From Bremia lactucae (Eukaryota; Oomycota; Peronosporomycetes; Peronosporales; Peronosporaceae), in assembly GCF_004359215.1 (NCBI RefSeq), contig NC_090619.1, positions 1,813,342 through 1,877,341 on the forward strand: a stretch of DNA of 64,000 bases, given 5' to 3'. The notes under the pieces were generated by a model that was given only the letters and a program-made list of their open reading frames with translations, ran no database searches and was not told where the DNA came from. A program made the position numbers and the translations under genes. Shown in pieces: positions 22,501 through 35,300 of this stretch (within the stretch, counting starts at the first letter, position 1; each line of letters begins with the position of its first letter).

Positions 22501-22690
22501 TGAAGTCACTAAAGCTGAAGGCGAGTTCTACCTGAACTCCCTCAGACTTAACGAGCGCGCCATTCGCTAAACGAACGGTCGCCACTTCTCGCTTGTCATC
22601 CTAGCAAAGCGACTCAAACATCGCCGGTCTCTTTCTTAGAGCCGCGAGTTTTACAAAATTTTGTGATGCTCACAACTCTGAACTTAGGGG
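19589..22690 (-). pseudogene. Family-E Ty3/gypsy pol (protease to integrase), dead
   Basis: In minus-strand order: retropepsin C-terminal part YDLILGMPWLAKYQPWIDW (22400-22480); an RT fragment with the catalytic box changed to YFDNVFVHSRAE (about 21970-22010, normally YFDD); the RNase H C-terminus MARWLTFFSEFNKKVEYKPV and VLADALSRRPD (21200-21326); integrase with DYIGLLEVG, IVVFVDRLSKMVHLAP, the TADHLQTDGQ box (about 20430) and an SH3-like tail (19700-19860). Protease and RT are fused by a deletion, and many stops are present. Gag lies beyond the gap at 22723. Confidence 0.75.
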
Positions 22691-22722
22691 TAGCTTCAGA
22701 GTCCGCGTCAGTAGGGCATCCC

Positions 22723-22822
22723 NNNNNNNNNNNNNNNNNNNNNNNNNNNNNNNNNNNNNNNNNNNNNNNNNNNNNNNNNNNNNNNNNNNNNNNNNNNNNN
22801 NNNNNNNNNNNNNNNNNNNNNN
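22723..22822. other. Assembly gap (100 N)
   Basis: Exactly 100 N. It separates the family-E protease from a family-C LTR. Confidence 0.98.
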
Positions 22823-22954
22823 GGTGAGGTCGCTAACGCGCCCACCACAACTACCTCACTGCACGCAAGAGAAGCTGGTTAAACGGCTTCCTCGCTGTGC
22901 TTGGGTGTGTGTCTAAGTAGAGCGTGGCCGCATTACGACGTGCCCGCCTACATC
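22823..22954 (+). repeat. Family-C LTR 3' end
   Basis: It matches the last part of the C LTR (AACTACCTCACTGCACGC, GTGGCCGCATTACGACGTGC, end CCCGCCTACA), as at 51500-51636. Confidence 0.7.
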
Positions 22955-23964
22955 ATTTATGATGATTTCGCCGCGCTTACGGCCGTGTGCTTCGTCATCT
23001 TGGCGCTCATAAGCGCCACGTATCGAATCGAGCCTTTAAGCCTACTGATCGCACTCAAAGCCCTGCTTGAAAAGCAAGCCTGCTTTGATCACGCCACCAC
23101 GTGGCACGACCGCAGGATTATTTTGGGGCCGCAGATGAACATCACTAAATTATAATTATTTAATGGTGGGGTGCCGTTAACCAAATTGGGTTCTCTTAAC
23201 CTTTCCCGTCATTAATCATATTATCTATATAGATATTAAACTTAAGGGAGCGCATATAACCACACGCACCCTTAATCAAGATCACACACACCCCTCTCTT
23301 CAGAAGCAAATAAAATCATTCCGTATCGATTCCACCAATCACGTAATTAAATTAATATTTATTGAGTCCAAGTTCCTCACGACGTTCGCTGACATCCATC
23401 ACAATACAAAATCCATTAAACGCATATTGTTCCTGCCTCAAAGTTGCGGTGAGTGATGTTAATAACTTTGCTAAACTTTACGGGTACCGTCTGAGTCGCA
23501 CACGTTTAAAGAAAAGCAAAACGGGCAAATTCCGGTGCGATCTTTTGTTCCTAGTTCATGTGCACACTTTCAGTATTGGTTGCTAGATGCGCTCACTAAA
23601 AAAACTTGTGCTTGCTGTTTTGTATATCCTGTCTGATAGCCAGGTAGTCTGGATCAATCTGGCAGGGCTACGCGCGGGGATGCGCCAGCTTTGGTCATAT
23701 TTGCAACCATATTCTTCTGCAAGGAATTAAGCGCTCTGTTGTCATGAAGGCCGATGCATCAGAAGCAGCATCATGTTCGTGATGTTCGCCGTTTGTAGCC
23801 ACAAAGGTCCCTCTTGTAACCCAAACCTGGGTGTTCTGGTTCGTGTTGCATAACAGCCTGCCATGTACAGCCGGTTTTGATAGTCGAATGTTTTTTCGTA
23901 TGCCGCTTCCCTATATGCCATATTGTCCCCCATATACGCATCTCAGCCAAACCTTTCCATCCGA
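22955..23964. other. Unassigned; two protein-like stretches
   Basis: 22955-23155 could be the leader or start of a C element (a plus frame with LLIALKALLEKQACFDHATT). 23742-23974 on the minus strand reads WKGLAEMRIWGTIWHIGKRH and GLQEGPLWLQTANI in different frames. Neither is recognised. No other feature seen. Confidence 0.3.
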
Positions 23965-25734
23965 CAAGGAGCAAGGTAACTCAACTTCCATGTCCAGCGA
24001 GTCATTTCGCGTGCATTAGAAGGGTTTTACCCGAAATTCCCTGGCGAATCGCCAATAATGTCACTGTTGACACTCAGTATGGTGCTACCTTGGCCGACCA
24101 CACTCGGTGAACTTAGGCGTACCACTCCACGCATCTGAGACTTATTGCACCATTGATGACTCGGCCTTAGGCCTACAATGCTTTCATCACCAGTGAATCG
24201 TTATTACCACGAGTGTCACTCGACGGAGTACGTGCCGTTAAACCCCTTTTATTGAGTCAGGCTCAGATTTAATATTTTCAACATTGGAGTTTATTAAGTC
24301 AGACATTTTAATGCCTAAATCACTGACAGACTCAGTCAATGATCCGCGCTAATAGCGCTTTTGTTGCCTACCAAAGGTGGATTAATGACTCTCCAAGACT
24401 TTGCTCGGACAATCGCGCGTGGCGCGTAAGGTCTTAGACCTCCAATCGAAAATGGCTCATGACGTTCAAGCCAGGCCATACCAAGGATGAGATAATATCT
24501 CGAATTCAAATCAAGGACGAGACAGCGTTCCACGCTGTCAAACTACAGAAACTTTATGCCTGAGTTCAACGAGAATTCAGGATCAGTGACACGAGTCCCA
24601 GTCGCTAAGCAAACAGCGCCTCACCGTATTGTTGATTTTCCTCAAGGAAAAGACGTCAAATATAATTACAAGACGCTTTTGAGCCAATAAAGTTGACCAT
24701 AGCTTATCAAAGATCTTCAAAGTCGCTTGAGCGACTAACAAGCCAGGCTTGTACTCTCGCCCCGTTCCATTGGGCACCGATCTTATCGGGGCTAGGTTCT
24801 GCTTACTCTCACCTCCTTGAGGTTCAACCGAGCCTAGGTCTTCCCCAGTAGGGCGCCCCGCACCTACTGGGTTTCGACGTTTCCCCGCACCATACCAGAT
24901 CTCTGGTATAGGTCGGAGATGGAGCTCTTTCGAGCTTTACGCGAATTTTGAAGAGGGCAGGCAGGGCGGAAATGTTTCGGGCTTCCGCACATATAGCATC
25001 TCTACGAATGGTCTTCTGCTGTTCTACACCTTGAAGAGCCTATTTTCCTTCCCCAGCGAGGCTTAAATCCATAGGTTCCGCTCTATTAGACGGAACCCAT
25101 GTTCGAGAAGCTTGTTCGGTAAACAGGCGTGCAAACGCGAGCAGACTTAAAGTCAAATTCGGTGCGTAGCGCTATGGCAACTGCCTCTTTGTTAGTAGCA
25201 GGATGGGATCGGAATAATTCCGTCCGAACAAAGCACTCATTAAGATTCCCCTTAAAGATTGTTACGACAATTGCTTCTTGCACCGGGTCTTGATGCATAG
25301 ATGCAATGGAAGTTCTAACTCCTAGACATAGTCCCCTAAGGTTCGTTTAACCTGTAGAGTCGCTATTCGCCGTGCTCGCCGTGCTCGCATGCGAAAAGCC
25401 TGATCAGGCGGTGCAAACATGCTGGTCATCTGCTGTTTCAGCGAATCCCAGAGGGGAAAGCGTCGCTTATGAACGTTCTGCACGATATTGACCACTCCAT
25501 GGCTCTACCTCCGAGTTTTGAAATGGCCAAAGCCACCTTTTGCCGTTCTATTAAGAACAAGGCGGAATCAATGAACGTCTCCATCTGCAAAATCCAAAAA
25601 GGGAGATTTGCTCCCTCTTTCCCTCAAATATCTTTACATTGACAGCCAGAGGGCGAGCCTTCGGCTCTGAATCAGGTACAGAGATGTACCGGGTTAGCAT
25701 CGATGCCGCAAGGTGATCTTGCACCTCCTAAAAT
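23965..25734 (-). pseudogene. Family-A element A1: gag and protease (minus strand)
   Basis: Reading leftward from the LTR: gag with HQDPVQEAIVVTIF and ELFRSHPATNKEAVAIALRT (25086-25298), a zinc knuckle CYMCGSPKHFRPAC (about 24975-25020), then protease-side sequence RYYLILGMAWLERHEPF (24336-24533). The element stops at about 23965, so RT and beyond are missing. Stops and frameshifts throughout. The 24893-25429 part has no visible difference from the reverse complement of 53091-53627. Confidence 0.75.
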
Positions 25735-25974
25735 CAGAGGAAGACTTTTAGACTCCGAGAGTCTCTTAGTTTTTAGAACTAATGAATTTAACAACTCAGG
25801 GAGTTGTACAAGCTATTAAAGCTTAATGAATCCTAGTTCAAGGGATTCAGGGGTTCATAGAACCAGGTGGCAACTAGCGCCCGTGAGTATGTACCTTAGA
25901 AAGGCTTCTGTCTCTCACAGATCAATGCGCAAGCCTTAGAAAGGCACTAGACGCTTGGATCAAAAGGGGAACTG
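25735..25974 (-). repeat. 3' half of A1's 5' LTR, interrupted
   Basis: Reverse complement of the second half of the A LTR, ending GGGGAACTG at 25974. The missing half continues, in the right orientation, at 59433. The 5-mer AACTG (25970-25974) recurs at 59433-59437. Confidence 0.75.
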
Positions 25975-26442
25975 TGTAATAGGGCACACATCTGTTGGAG
26001 AACCGTTGTTGTGGTACATTACTTGATGGGTAAAATACCCTTTTATCTAATTTTAAAATAGTGTTACTTAAATTCCATTTATTATGGGTAACAAATGTGG
26101 TCGCCGCCAGATATAAATTTGGCGGCCAAAATTTATTTTTAATTAGCTAGGATATTAAATAATTAAATAAACTGCAGTTCCCCTTTTGATCTCAAAGCGT
26201 CAAGTGCCTTCCTAAGGCTTGCGCATTGATCTGTAAGAAATAAAATCCTTTCTAAGGTATATCCTCTTGAGCACTAGTTGCCACTTGGTTCTACGAACCC
26301 CTGAATCCCTTGAACTAGGATTCCTCAAGGTTTAGCTTGTACGACTCCCTGAGTTGTTAAACCCATTAGTTCAATAGTACTTAGTGACTCTCTGAGTCTA
26401 AAAGTCTCTCTCTGACTATAGGAGCGAAGTAGCTCCGCTATA
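25975..26442 (+). repeat. 5' LTR of family-A element A2
   Basis: The 468-bp LTR starts TGTAAT and ends GCTATA. It shares with the 58956-59432 LTR both the derived GCTATA end (other A LTRs end GCTACA) and internal variants such as TACTTGATGGGTAAAATACC. That makes these two the best 5'/3' pair. Confidence 0.8.
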
Positions 26443-26444
26443 CC

Positions 26445-26462
26445 TGGTAGCACTCGTAGTCA
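26445..26462 (+). other. Putative primer-binding site
   Basis: TGGTAGCACTCGTAGTCA begins two bases after the LTR end, as expected for a tRNA-primed site (complement of a tRNA 3' end ..GTGCTACCA). I do not assign the tRNA. Confidence 0.55.
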
Positions 26463-26502
26463 ATCTACGCCTGAGTCTTTACAAGACTAATTTCTCACGA
26501 AA

Positions 26503-27430
26503 ATGGAAGAGGTTCCAGAATTGTCAGAAGCGTGACGCGCCGCTTATGACAAGCTCAAAACCTTATTCGGCTTGAGCACGTGGAATTTATTATCTCCCAG
26601 GGATCAGAGGTCCTGCATGCAAGGCTTGAAGCCTTTATGCGGTACGATGCCTCCCTGATCGGTGAGGTACAGGTGCATTTAGCGGCATCTATGCCAACCC
26701 GGTACATCTCTGTATCTGACTCAGAGCCGAGGGCTCGCCCTCTAACTGTAAATGAGAAAACATTTGAGGGAATAGAGTAAGAAAATCTCTCTTTTTTGGA
26801 TTATGCAGATGGAAATGTCCATTAATTCCGCCTTGTTCTTAACAGAACGGCAAAAGGTGGCTATGGTCATTTCCAACCTTGGAGGTAGAGCCATGGAGTG
26901 GGCACTATCGTGCAGCACCTCCATAAACGACGCTGTCCCCTCGTGGGATTCGCTGAAACAGCAAATGACCAGCATGTTTGCACCGCCTGATCAGGCTTTT
27001 TGCATGCGAGCACAGCTCCTAGCGACTCGACAAGGTAAAAGAACCCTAGGGGACTTTGTCCAGGAGTTGAGAACTCTCATTGCATCTATGCATCAAGACC
27101 CGGTGCAAGAGGCAATTGTAGTGACCATCTTTATAGGGAGTCTCAATGAGGGCGTTGCCCGGACGGAATTGTTTCGATCCCATCCTGCTTCTATCAAAGA
27201 GGCAGTTGCCATAGCGCTACGCACTGAATTTGACTATAAGTCTGCTCGCGTTAGCACGCCTGTATACCGAACAAGCTCTTCGAGCATGGGTTCCGTCTAA
27301 TAGAGCGGAACCTATGGATTTAAGCCTCGCTGAGGAAGGAGAAGTGGCTTTTCAAGCTGTGGAACAGCATAAGACCATTCGTAAGCACGAAACATTTACG
27401 CCCTGTTTGCCCTCTTCGAAATTCGCGTAA
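26503..27430 (+). pseudogene. Family-A gag (A2)
   Basis: It begins MEEVPELSEA, then meets TGA and shifts. The capsid part is 26803-27300: [77 protein letters not shown]. The zinc knuckle present in A1 and A4 (CYMCGSPKHFRPAC) has lost its first cysteines by a short deletion near 27385, so nucleic-acid binding should be impaired. Dead as read. Confidence 0.75.
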
Positions 27431-27589
27431 AGCTCGAAAGAGCTCCATCTCCGACCTATACCAGAGATCTGGTACGGTGCGGGGAAACGTCGAAACCCAG
27501 TAGGTGCGGGGCGCCCTACTGGGGAAGACCTAGGCTCAATTGAACCTCAAGGAGGTGAGAATAAACAGAACCTAGCCCCGATTAGCTCG

Positions 27590-28156
27590 GTGCTCAATGG
27601 AACGGGGCGAGAGTACAAGCCTGGCTTGTTAGTCTCGCAAGCGACTGTAAAGGGCTTTGATAAGCCGTGGTCAATTTTAATTGACTCAGAAGCGTCTTGC
27701 AATTATGCTCTACGCATTTCCCTTGAAGGAAGTCGACGATACGTTAAGGCGCTTAGAGCGCATGAAGGTGAAACAATCACTGTTCGCTTAGAGACTTGGA
27801 CTCGTGTCACTGTTCCCAAAATTCCATTGAACTTAGGCATAAAGCTTCGGAACTTTGACAGTATGGAACGCTGTCTCGTCGTTGATTTGGATTCGAGATA
27901 TGATCTCATCCTTGGTATGGCCTGGTTTGAACACCATGAGCCATGGATCGATTGGAGGTCTAAGACCTTAGGCGCCACGCGCAATGTTCCTAGCAAAGTT
28001 TTGGAGAGTCATGAACCCAGCTTTGCTAGGCAACAAACGCACTATTGGCGTGGATCATTGAATGAGTATGTCAGTGTTTTAGACATTGGCATGTCTGAAT
28101 TAATAAACTCTAATGTTAAAAAAACATTAATTCTGAGCCCGACTCAGCAGAAATAA
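27590..28156 (+). CDS. Family-A aspartic protease region
   Basis: A 188-codon frame. The expected D(T/S)GA motif appears as IDSEASCNYALR (about residues 31-42), so the catalytic Gly is replaced by Glu and activity is doubtful. The retropepsin C-terminal hallmark follows: RYDLILGMAWFEHHEPWIDW (about residues 105-125). The same frame, with an identical translation, occurs at 53743-54309. It lies between gag and RT as in chromoviruses. Confidence 0.7.
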   Translation: MLNGTGREYKPGLLVSQATVKGFDKPWSILIDSEASCNYALRISLEGSRRYVKALRAHEGETITVRLETWTRVTVPKIPLNLGIKLRNFDSMERCLVVDLDSRYDLILGMAWFEHHEPWIDWRSKTLGATRNVPSKVLESHEPSFARQQTHYWRGSLNEYVSVLDIGMSELINSNVKKTLILSPTQQK

Positions 28157-28690
28157 GTGGAACGGCACGTACTCCGTCGAGTGACAATCGTTATAATAAC
28201 GAGTCACTTAATGCTGAAAGCATTGTTGGCCTAAGGCCAAATCATCAAGGGTGCAATATCCCTGAGGTACATGGAGTGGCACGTCTAAGTCCACCGAGCA
28301 TGGTCGGCCCGAGGTGGCATCATACTGAGTGTCAGTAGTGACACTATTGGCGGTTCACCAGGGCATTTCGGGTCAAACCCTTCTGATACACGTGAAGTGA
28401 CTTGCTGGACATGGAAGTTAGGTTACCTAACTCCTTGTCGGATGTCAATTAAACACCATGTCTTGTATAGAACCAATACAGGCTGGAAAACCCGGAGACG
28501 TGAATGTCCCGGCCTCTAACAGGCGTATAGTCTCCCTCCAAGACAGGATGGACACGAAGCGTGTTTACCCTCACAAAGTAATACGAGTGAGCAAGTACAT
28601 ACGCTTGTAAATGGCGTAACCGGTAACATTGAGGGGGAAGTTAGCCTTGCGGCAATCCCCTCGTTACATGCTCTTTTAGAGCTAGACGAA

Positions 28691-30415
28691 ATGTCTATTG
28701 ATGAATGCGGTCGAGCCTTAAAAGATGATGACTTATCTGAAATGGTGGTCATTCGACCTATGGTTAAGTTAAACTCATCGTCATTTCTAGACGAAGCTGT
28801 CCTGGATGACACAAAAGCTGCACTTAGTGCGCGAAATGGGTCATCGATCCTTAACGATCCTACGGATCCCTTTTATTCCTTGATTAAGGAATTTCAAGAT
28901 GTGGTATATAATAACCCACCATCTGTTTTACCTCCGGATAGAGGTGCTCGTCATGAAATTGACTTAGTTCCGGGAACCAAATACTATGTCACAAGACAAT
29001 GGCCTTTACCAAAGGAGCAGTGACGTCATTGACGATTTCTTCCGCGAGATCTACAATGTACAGTGCATTGGACTTAGTCGATGGTTACTACCAATTGCTC
29101 ATGCGAGCTAGTGATATCCCGCTTACAGCGGTTAGCACCCCAAGCGGCATGTTATGGGAGTGGCTGGTTATGCCACAAGGGCTTTTCAACGCCCCGGCAA
29201 CATTTAATCGTCTAATGACGCAGCTGTGTCGCCCTCATCGAGGTTATGCACAGACTTATTTCGATGACATTTTTATCCATAGTCGTTCGGAGCAGGGTCG
29301 GTCGGATGTGGAAAATCATTTAGACCATTTGCGAGCAGTGCTCGAGTGCATGCGCACAAACAGATTCTATGACAATGCAACTAAATGCATTTTTGGCGCA
29401 GACGAAATTCCTTTTTTAGGATGCTTCATTGGAATGCGAGGCTTTAGAGCGGCTCCCGCTAAGGTAAAAGTCATAGTAGATTGGCCGGTTCCTAAAAACC
29501 AAAAGGATTTGCGTAAGTGGTTGGTTCTCACCAATTATTCACACAAATGTAGCGAAAATTACGCTGATATGGTTAGGCCATTATCGAATCTCCTTAAAAA
29601 GGATACAGAATGGTGCTGGACTAGCACCGAAAATAATGCTTTTCGAGCAGTTAAGGATAGTCTTATTCATGCCCCGATTCTGGCACTGCCAAACCCAAAT
29701 TGGCCTTTCAGTGTCGTCTGTGACGCATCAGATTTTGCCATTGGCAGTGCTCTGTTACAAATAAATGTGTATGGGCATGAACGTGCTATTGCGTTCGAGT
29801 CCAGATAACTTAAAGCTGCGGAAAAGAACTACCCAGTTCATGACAAAGAGTTACTTGCTATGAAGTATGCTCTCGTCAAATTCAGAGTTCATCTGCTCGG
29901 CTCTAAGCCGTTTGTGATATATACAGATCACGCGTCATTACGCACGGCGACTAAGTCGCCCCATCTCTCAGAGAATGGCCCGACGGCTATCCTTTTTCGC
30001 GGAATACAACTTCGAGGTGAGTTATAAGCCCGGCAAGCAGAATGCTTTGGCCGATGCGCTATCACGCAGGCCGGATTATGAGCTTTCTCATTTAACGACT
30101 ATCTCGTCACCTATTCCTGACTTAATCTGTTCGGCTTACGCCAAGGATGAACAGTGTGTAGCTCTGCAACGACCTTTAAAGAACTCGGATTCGGGTATTA
30201 AATTGCCGGCACGGTTGCGTGCAAGGTTACATCGATTTTCTATCGATAACGACCTGTTGCTTTATTGCACAGACATCGCGGACCCTCCGCGTGTCGTTGA
30301 TCTTCATGATGAGGATTTGAAGTACCGGATCCTCTATGAGGCAAACGATACTGTCCTTGGTGGTCATCTCGGTAGAGAAAAGACCTACGGCTCTATAAGC
30401 CAGAGTTATTGGTAG
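28691..30415 (+). pseudogene. Family-A reverse transcriptase and RNase H (A2)
   Basis: RT approach region: FYSLIKEFQDVVYNNPP and YYVTRQWPLPKEQ (28691-29023). After a deletion of the RT fingers come MYSALDLVDGYYQLLMRASD, WLVMPQGLFNAPATFNRLM and intact catalytic YFDDIFIHSR (about 29260-29290). The connection GADEIPFLGCFIGMRGFRAA follows. RNase H reads SVVCDASDFAIGSALLQ (catalytic Asp), then, after a stop at 29808, KNYPVHDKELLAMKYALVKF, YTDHASLR and ADALSRRPDYELSH. The same deletion and stop are in the 54.8-56.6 kb copy. Confidence 0.8.
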
Positions 30416-30423
30416 CCCAGACT

Positions 30424-31530
30424 TTATAAATGGGTCAACACATATGTTCGCACGTGCGAAATCTGCCAACGGGTTAAACCGTCGGCACATGCTGCTGCGC
30501 CACTGGTGAGTCTTCCCGTCCCCATAGGTTGCTGGGAGTCCATTAGTATGAATTTTGTTTTTGGGCTACCAAAAGATTCGGCCGGCAACTCTGGTATAGT
30601 GGCTTTTGTTGACCGTTTGAGCAAAATGGCTCACTTAGCGGCCGTGCCGGATTTCATTGATGGAGATGGTACAGCTAAGCTGTTCATCGATCGCGTGTTT
30701 CGACAACATGGTTTGCCAATGGCAATTGTCTCTGATCGGGATCCCCGTTTCACGGGTAAATTCTGGAAATCAATCTTCCGAGTGCTTGGCACCAGATTGG
30801 ATATGTCCACTGCGGACCATCCGCAGACCGATGGTCAAACTGAACGTGTCAATTGCGTCATTAAAAACATTTTACGCAGTGTGTGTGTTCCAACACCAAA
30901 GCACTGGAGCTCAATGCTTCCAGTGGGATAATTTGCGTTAAATAACGCTGTCCATGCCTCTACAGGCTACACTCCGCTCTATGTCAACGGCCTCACCCAC
31001 CCACGCGTTCCGTTAACGATACCACTGCGTGGCTTAGGGCTGGTAGGGGAGAATAAGCCGATGAGCTTGCTGATATTAGCCCTATTTACCATTTGGAAAC
31101 AAGTAAGCGAGTTTATCGCAATACAATTTAGTGTCTTAAGACATGTACGTGACATGATGGCTGATAGCCAAGACAAACAAAAAGAAAAAGCATATGCCAA
31201 AAGCAGAAGCTGTATTAATGCTTATGTGGTCGGAGATTACCTTTAATTAAAAGCTAAGAATTAACCTATTAACTTGGTTTTCGCGATCTTCAAGACCAAA
31301 TTGCGCCCGCGCTTTATTGGACAATTTACGGTCATGGCCAAGAAGACCCTAGCTTACACGCTTAACCTTCCTAGCAAGCTGCGTACACACCCAGTGTTCT
31401 ACGTCGGCTTGCTTAAGCCATATCGGGATCCTTCCCACATGGACTTAACGCGGTTGCGCCGAGACAGGCGGTTAAGCCGCAGATTTCTGCATCCTCACCA
31501 GGATGTCCAAATGGCCCTCTAAACGAGGTT
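30424..31530 (+). pseudogene. Family-A integrase (A2)
   Basis: Zinc-binding end YVRTCEICQRVKPSAHAAA; core GCWESISMNFVFGLP, IVAFVDRLSKMAHLA, AIVSDRDPRFTGKFW (second Asp) and TADHPQTDGQTERVN with the catalytic Glu kept. It then frameshifts through YTPLYVNGLTHPRVPLT and MADSQDKQKEKA to the SH3-like FKTKLRPRFIGQFTVM and HPVFYVGLLKPYRDP. Confidence 0.75.
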
Positions 31531-31574
31531 GCTGATGTTCTAGCATCGAAAGAAGGTTTTGAACCGCCTCAAAA

Positions 31575-31905
31575 GTGCCCTCACCCGAGCAAGGCTCTCA
31601 CGAAGAAGTTGCACTTCGTGCTCTTGAGCATCAAATGCTTCCATCCAGATTTCGGCCCCCTCCCGCGATGCTTAATGCGCGAGGGTACCTTCAGTTTCAC
31701 GTGGAGAAACTTTTAAAGCGACGTCGTCGTAAGGGCCAATACCAGTATCTGGTGAAGTGGCAGGGGTACCCCTCTTTTGAAAGCTCTTGGGAGTTTGAGG
31801 TACCTCTTCAGCAAGATTGCCCGTACGCCGTTGACGTTTTCGATCGCCAAGCTCAGAGTCAACTTGCGTCAAAGACGCTTTTCACCACTAGAAGTGGGAT
31901 TAGGT
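31575..31905 (+). CDS. Family-A chromodomain
   Basis: The frame contains LQFHVEKLLKRRRRKGQYQY followed by LVKWQGYPSFESSWE (about 31700-31795), a canonical chromodomain with the aromatic cage residues present, at the C-terminus of pol. Such domains tether integrase to modified histones. The frame continues beyond the domain to 32039 without similarity. Confidence 0.7.
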
Positions 31906-31939
31906 GGATCTATAGCCTCAGTGCGGCTTTATCCATGGT

Positions 31940-32345
31940 TATACGGTCAATCGAAGCACTGAAATATCGGCTAGGCCTTTCCTCGTTTTGTGGCTTAAAT
32001 GCCGGACGTAACAGGCCTTTGGTCTTAAGCTTGGCGTAATCAAAGCGAAGCTTCCGTTCCAAACGATTATCAGCCACGTCCAAGACTCTATTATTCCAAA
32101 TACTGCGGAGGCGGCGGGCCTGATGGACGCAGTTCTCAAATGAGACCTCGTTTTCGTTTTGACTTTTAATTCGTTTCGAAACAAACGATCGGAATTTCCC
32201 TCATTGAAGTCACCGAAGCCCCACGGGCCTGATCACGCAAATGCGTTAGATTCTTCGCGTCATTTCCTTTGGCGTAAGGTATTGCTCATGAAGAATATCG
32301 CGAGCAGCGAGCTCCTCCGACGTCCTGGCCGTGTGACCAAAAATG
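31940..32345 (-). pseudogene. Family-A antisense accessory ORF, remnant (A2)
   Basis: The minus strand reads RTSEELAARDILHEQYLTPK, then after shifts NENEVSFENCVHQARRLRS, DNRLERKLRFDYAKLK and PAFKPQNEERPSRYFSAS. This is collinear with 58037-58500. Its upstream end is cut at about 32345, where it is fused to the RT of element A3. Confidence 0.65.
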
Positions 32346-35300
32346 CATTTAGATGCATTAGCATACAATTTATCTGTGCGCATACACTCGAGCACTACTC
32401 GAAATGGTCTATATAATTTTTCACATCCTACCGACCCTGCCCCGCACGACTATGGACAAAAAATTCATCAAAATAAGTCTGTGCATAACCTCAATGAGGG
32501 CGGAACAGTTGCGTCACTAGACGATTAAATGTCGCCGGGGCGTTGGAAATCCCTTGTTGCATAACCAACCACTCCCATGGCATACTGCCTGAGTTGCGCT
32601 GTAAGCGAAATATCGCTAGCTCGCATGAGCAGTTGGTAATAACCATCGACTACGTCAAGTGCACTGTACATTGTACATCCCACCACAATGTTCTGGAGAA
32701 CATCCTTTCTAGGAATGGGGGTTTGTGCAGGTATAGTGACAGCATAAGAAAAGCTTATTATAAGCAGTACAATGTGCCATTTGCCATTTGGCTTTCTGAC
32801 TCAAAATGTCGGTGTCGAACGGGGAGATTTGCTTTGTCGTACCATTCCAGCCTCGTGCCTAGCTCGGAAAAATTGTCAATGTTGTCACACTGTTTCCTTG
32901 GTAAAGGCCACTGTCGTGTGACAGAGTATTTGTTTCCAGGGATTAAGTCAATTTCATGACGGACACCTCTATCCGGGGGTAAACAGATGGTATATTTGAC
33001 AGATCACATCTTAAAATTCTTAATCAAGGAATAAAATGGATCTGCGGATCTTTAAGGATTGATGATCCACTCCGCGCACTAAGTGCAGCTTCTGTGTCAT
33101 CCAGGACAACTTCGTCCAGAAGTGACGATGAGTTTAACTTAATCGTTGGTCGACTGACCACCGTCTCAAGAAGCCGCCAGCCTTTAAGGCTCGACCGCAC
33201 TCATCACTAGACATTTTGTCTTTCTCCAGAAGAGCATGTTACGAAGGGATTGCCGCAAGGCTCAATTCGCCCTCGATTTTACCGGTTACACCATTTACAA
33301 GCATATTCTATTCCTTACTCGTATCACTTTGTGAGGGTATAGATACTTTGCATCTCGCCTGCCTTGGAGTAGAGACAATACGCCTCTTAGAGGCCGGCAC
33401 ATTCACGTCTTCAAATTTTCAGCCTGTATAAGATCTATACCAGAGCTGGTGTCTACTTCGACATCCGACAAGGAGTTAGAAAACTCAGCTTCCTTGTCCA
33501 CATGTCACTTCACGTGCATTAGAAGAGTTTGACACGAAATGCCCTAGCGAACCGCCAATAGTGTCACTGCTGACACTCAGTATGGTGCCACCTCGGCCGA
33601 ACAAACTCGGTGGACTTAGACTTGCCACTCCACGTTTCTCAGGGATATTACACCCTTGATGACTCGGTCTAAGGCCAACAGCTTTCAGCATTCATTGAGG
33701 CGTTTTTACAACGAGTGTCACTCGACGGAATACGTGCCGTTCCACTTAATTCTGTTGCGGGCTCAAACTTAATGTTTTCAACATTGGGTTTATTAACTTA
33801 GACATTCCAATGTCTAACCCACTGACAGATTTAGTCAGTCATTCGCACCAATAGCGTTTCTTGTTGCCTAGCAAAGGTGGGCTCATTACTCTTCGAAACT
33901 TTGCTAGGAACATTGCGTGTGACGCTTAAGGTTTTAGACCTTCAATCGATCCATGGCTCTTGGCGTTCAAGCCAGGCCATACCAAGGATGAGATCATATC
34001 TCGAATCCAATCAAGGACGAGACCACGTTGCATACTGTCAAAGCCAAGAAACTTTATGCGTAAGTTCAAAGGAACTCTAGGAAGAGTGACACGAGCCCCA
34101 GTCGCTACGCGAACAGTGATTGAATTACTTTCATGCGCTTTAAGTCCTAAACGTATTGTTGACTTCTTACAATCAAAGACGTCGAGCATAATTGCAAGAC
34201 GCTCCTGAGCAAATTAAAACTGACCATGGCTTATCAAAGTCCATTCACAGTCGCTTGAGCGACTAACAAGCCAGGCTTGTACTCACGTCCCGTGCCATTA
34301 CGCAAAGAGCTAATTGGGGTTAGGTCATGTCTACTCTCACCTCCGAGAGTTTTAATAGAGCCTAGGTCTTCCCCGGTTACTGGGTACCGACGTTTTTCGC
34401 ACCGTACCAGATTTCTGGTATATGTCGGAATTGGTGCTCGTTCGAGCTTAACGAGTATTTAGTTGGGGACAGGCCAGACGTAAATTTTTCTTGCTTCCGC
34501 ACATAAAACATCTAATGATTTCATGCTGTTCCACAGCTTGAAGTGCCTCTTCTCCTTCCTCAACAAGGCTTAGATCCATGGGTTCCGGTCTATTAGATGG
34601 TACCCATGTGCTCGAAGAGCTTGTTTGGTAAATAGGCGTGCTAACGCGAGCAGACTTAAAGTCGAACTCGGTGCGTAGCGCTATGGCAACTGCCTCTTCA
34701 TAAGTAGCAGGATGAGATCGGATTAATTCCGTCCGGGCAACGCGCCTTCATTGAGACCCCCCATAAAGATGGTTCCTACAATTGCTTCTTGCACCGGGTC
34801 TTGATGCGTAGATGCAATGAGAAATCTCAACTCCTGGACAAAGTCTCCTAGGGTTCTTTTACCCTGTCGAGTCGCTAGGAGCCGTGCTCGCATGCGAAAA
34901 GCCTGATCAGGCGGTGCAAACATGCTGGTCATTTGCTGTTTCAGCGAATCCCATGAGGGAAAAGCGTCATTTATGGACGTGCTGCACGATAGTGCCCGCT
35001 CTACCTCCAAGTTTGGAAATAACCATAGCCACCTTTTGCCGTTCTGTTAAGAACAAGGCGGAATCAATGGACATTTCCATCTGCTCAATCCAAAAAGGGA
35101 GATTTTCTCCCTCTTTTCCCTCAAATGTCTTCACATTTACATTTAGAGGGCGAGCCCTCGGCTCTGAGTCAGGTACAGAGATATACCGAGTTGGCATAGA
35201 AGCCGCAAAGTGGTCCTACCTGACCGACCAGGGAGGTTTCGTTCCGCATGAAGGCTTCAAGCCTTGCATTTAGGACCTCTGGTTCCTGGGAAATAATAAA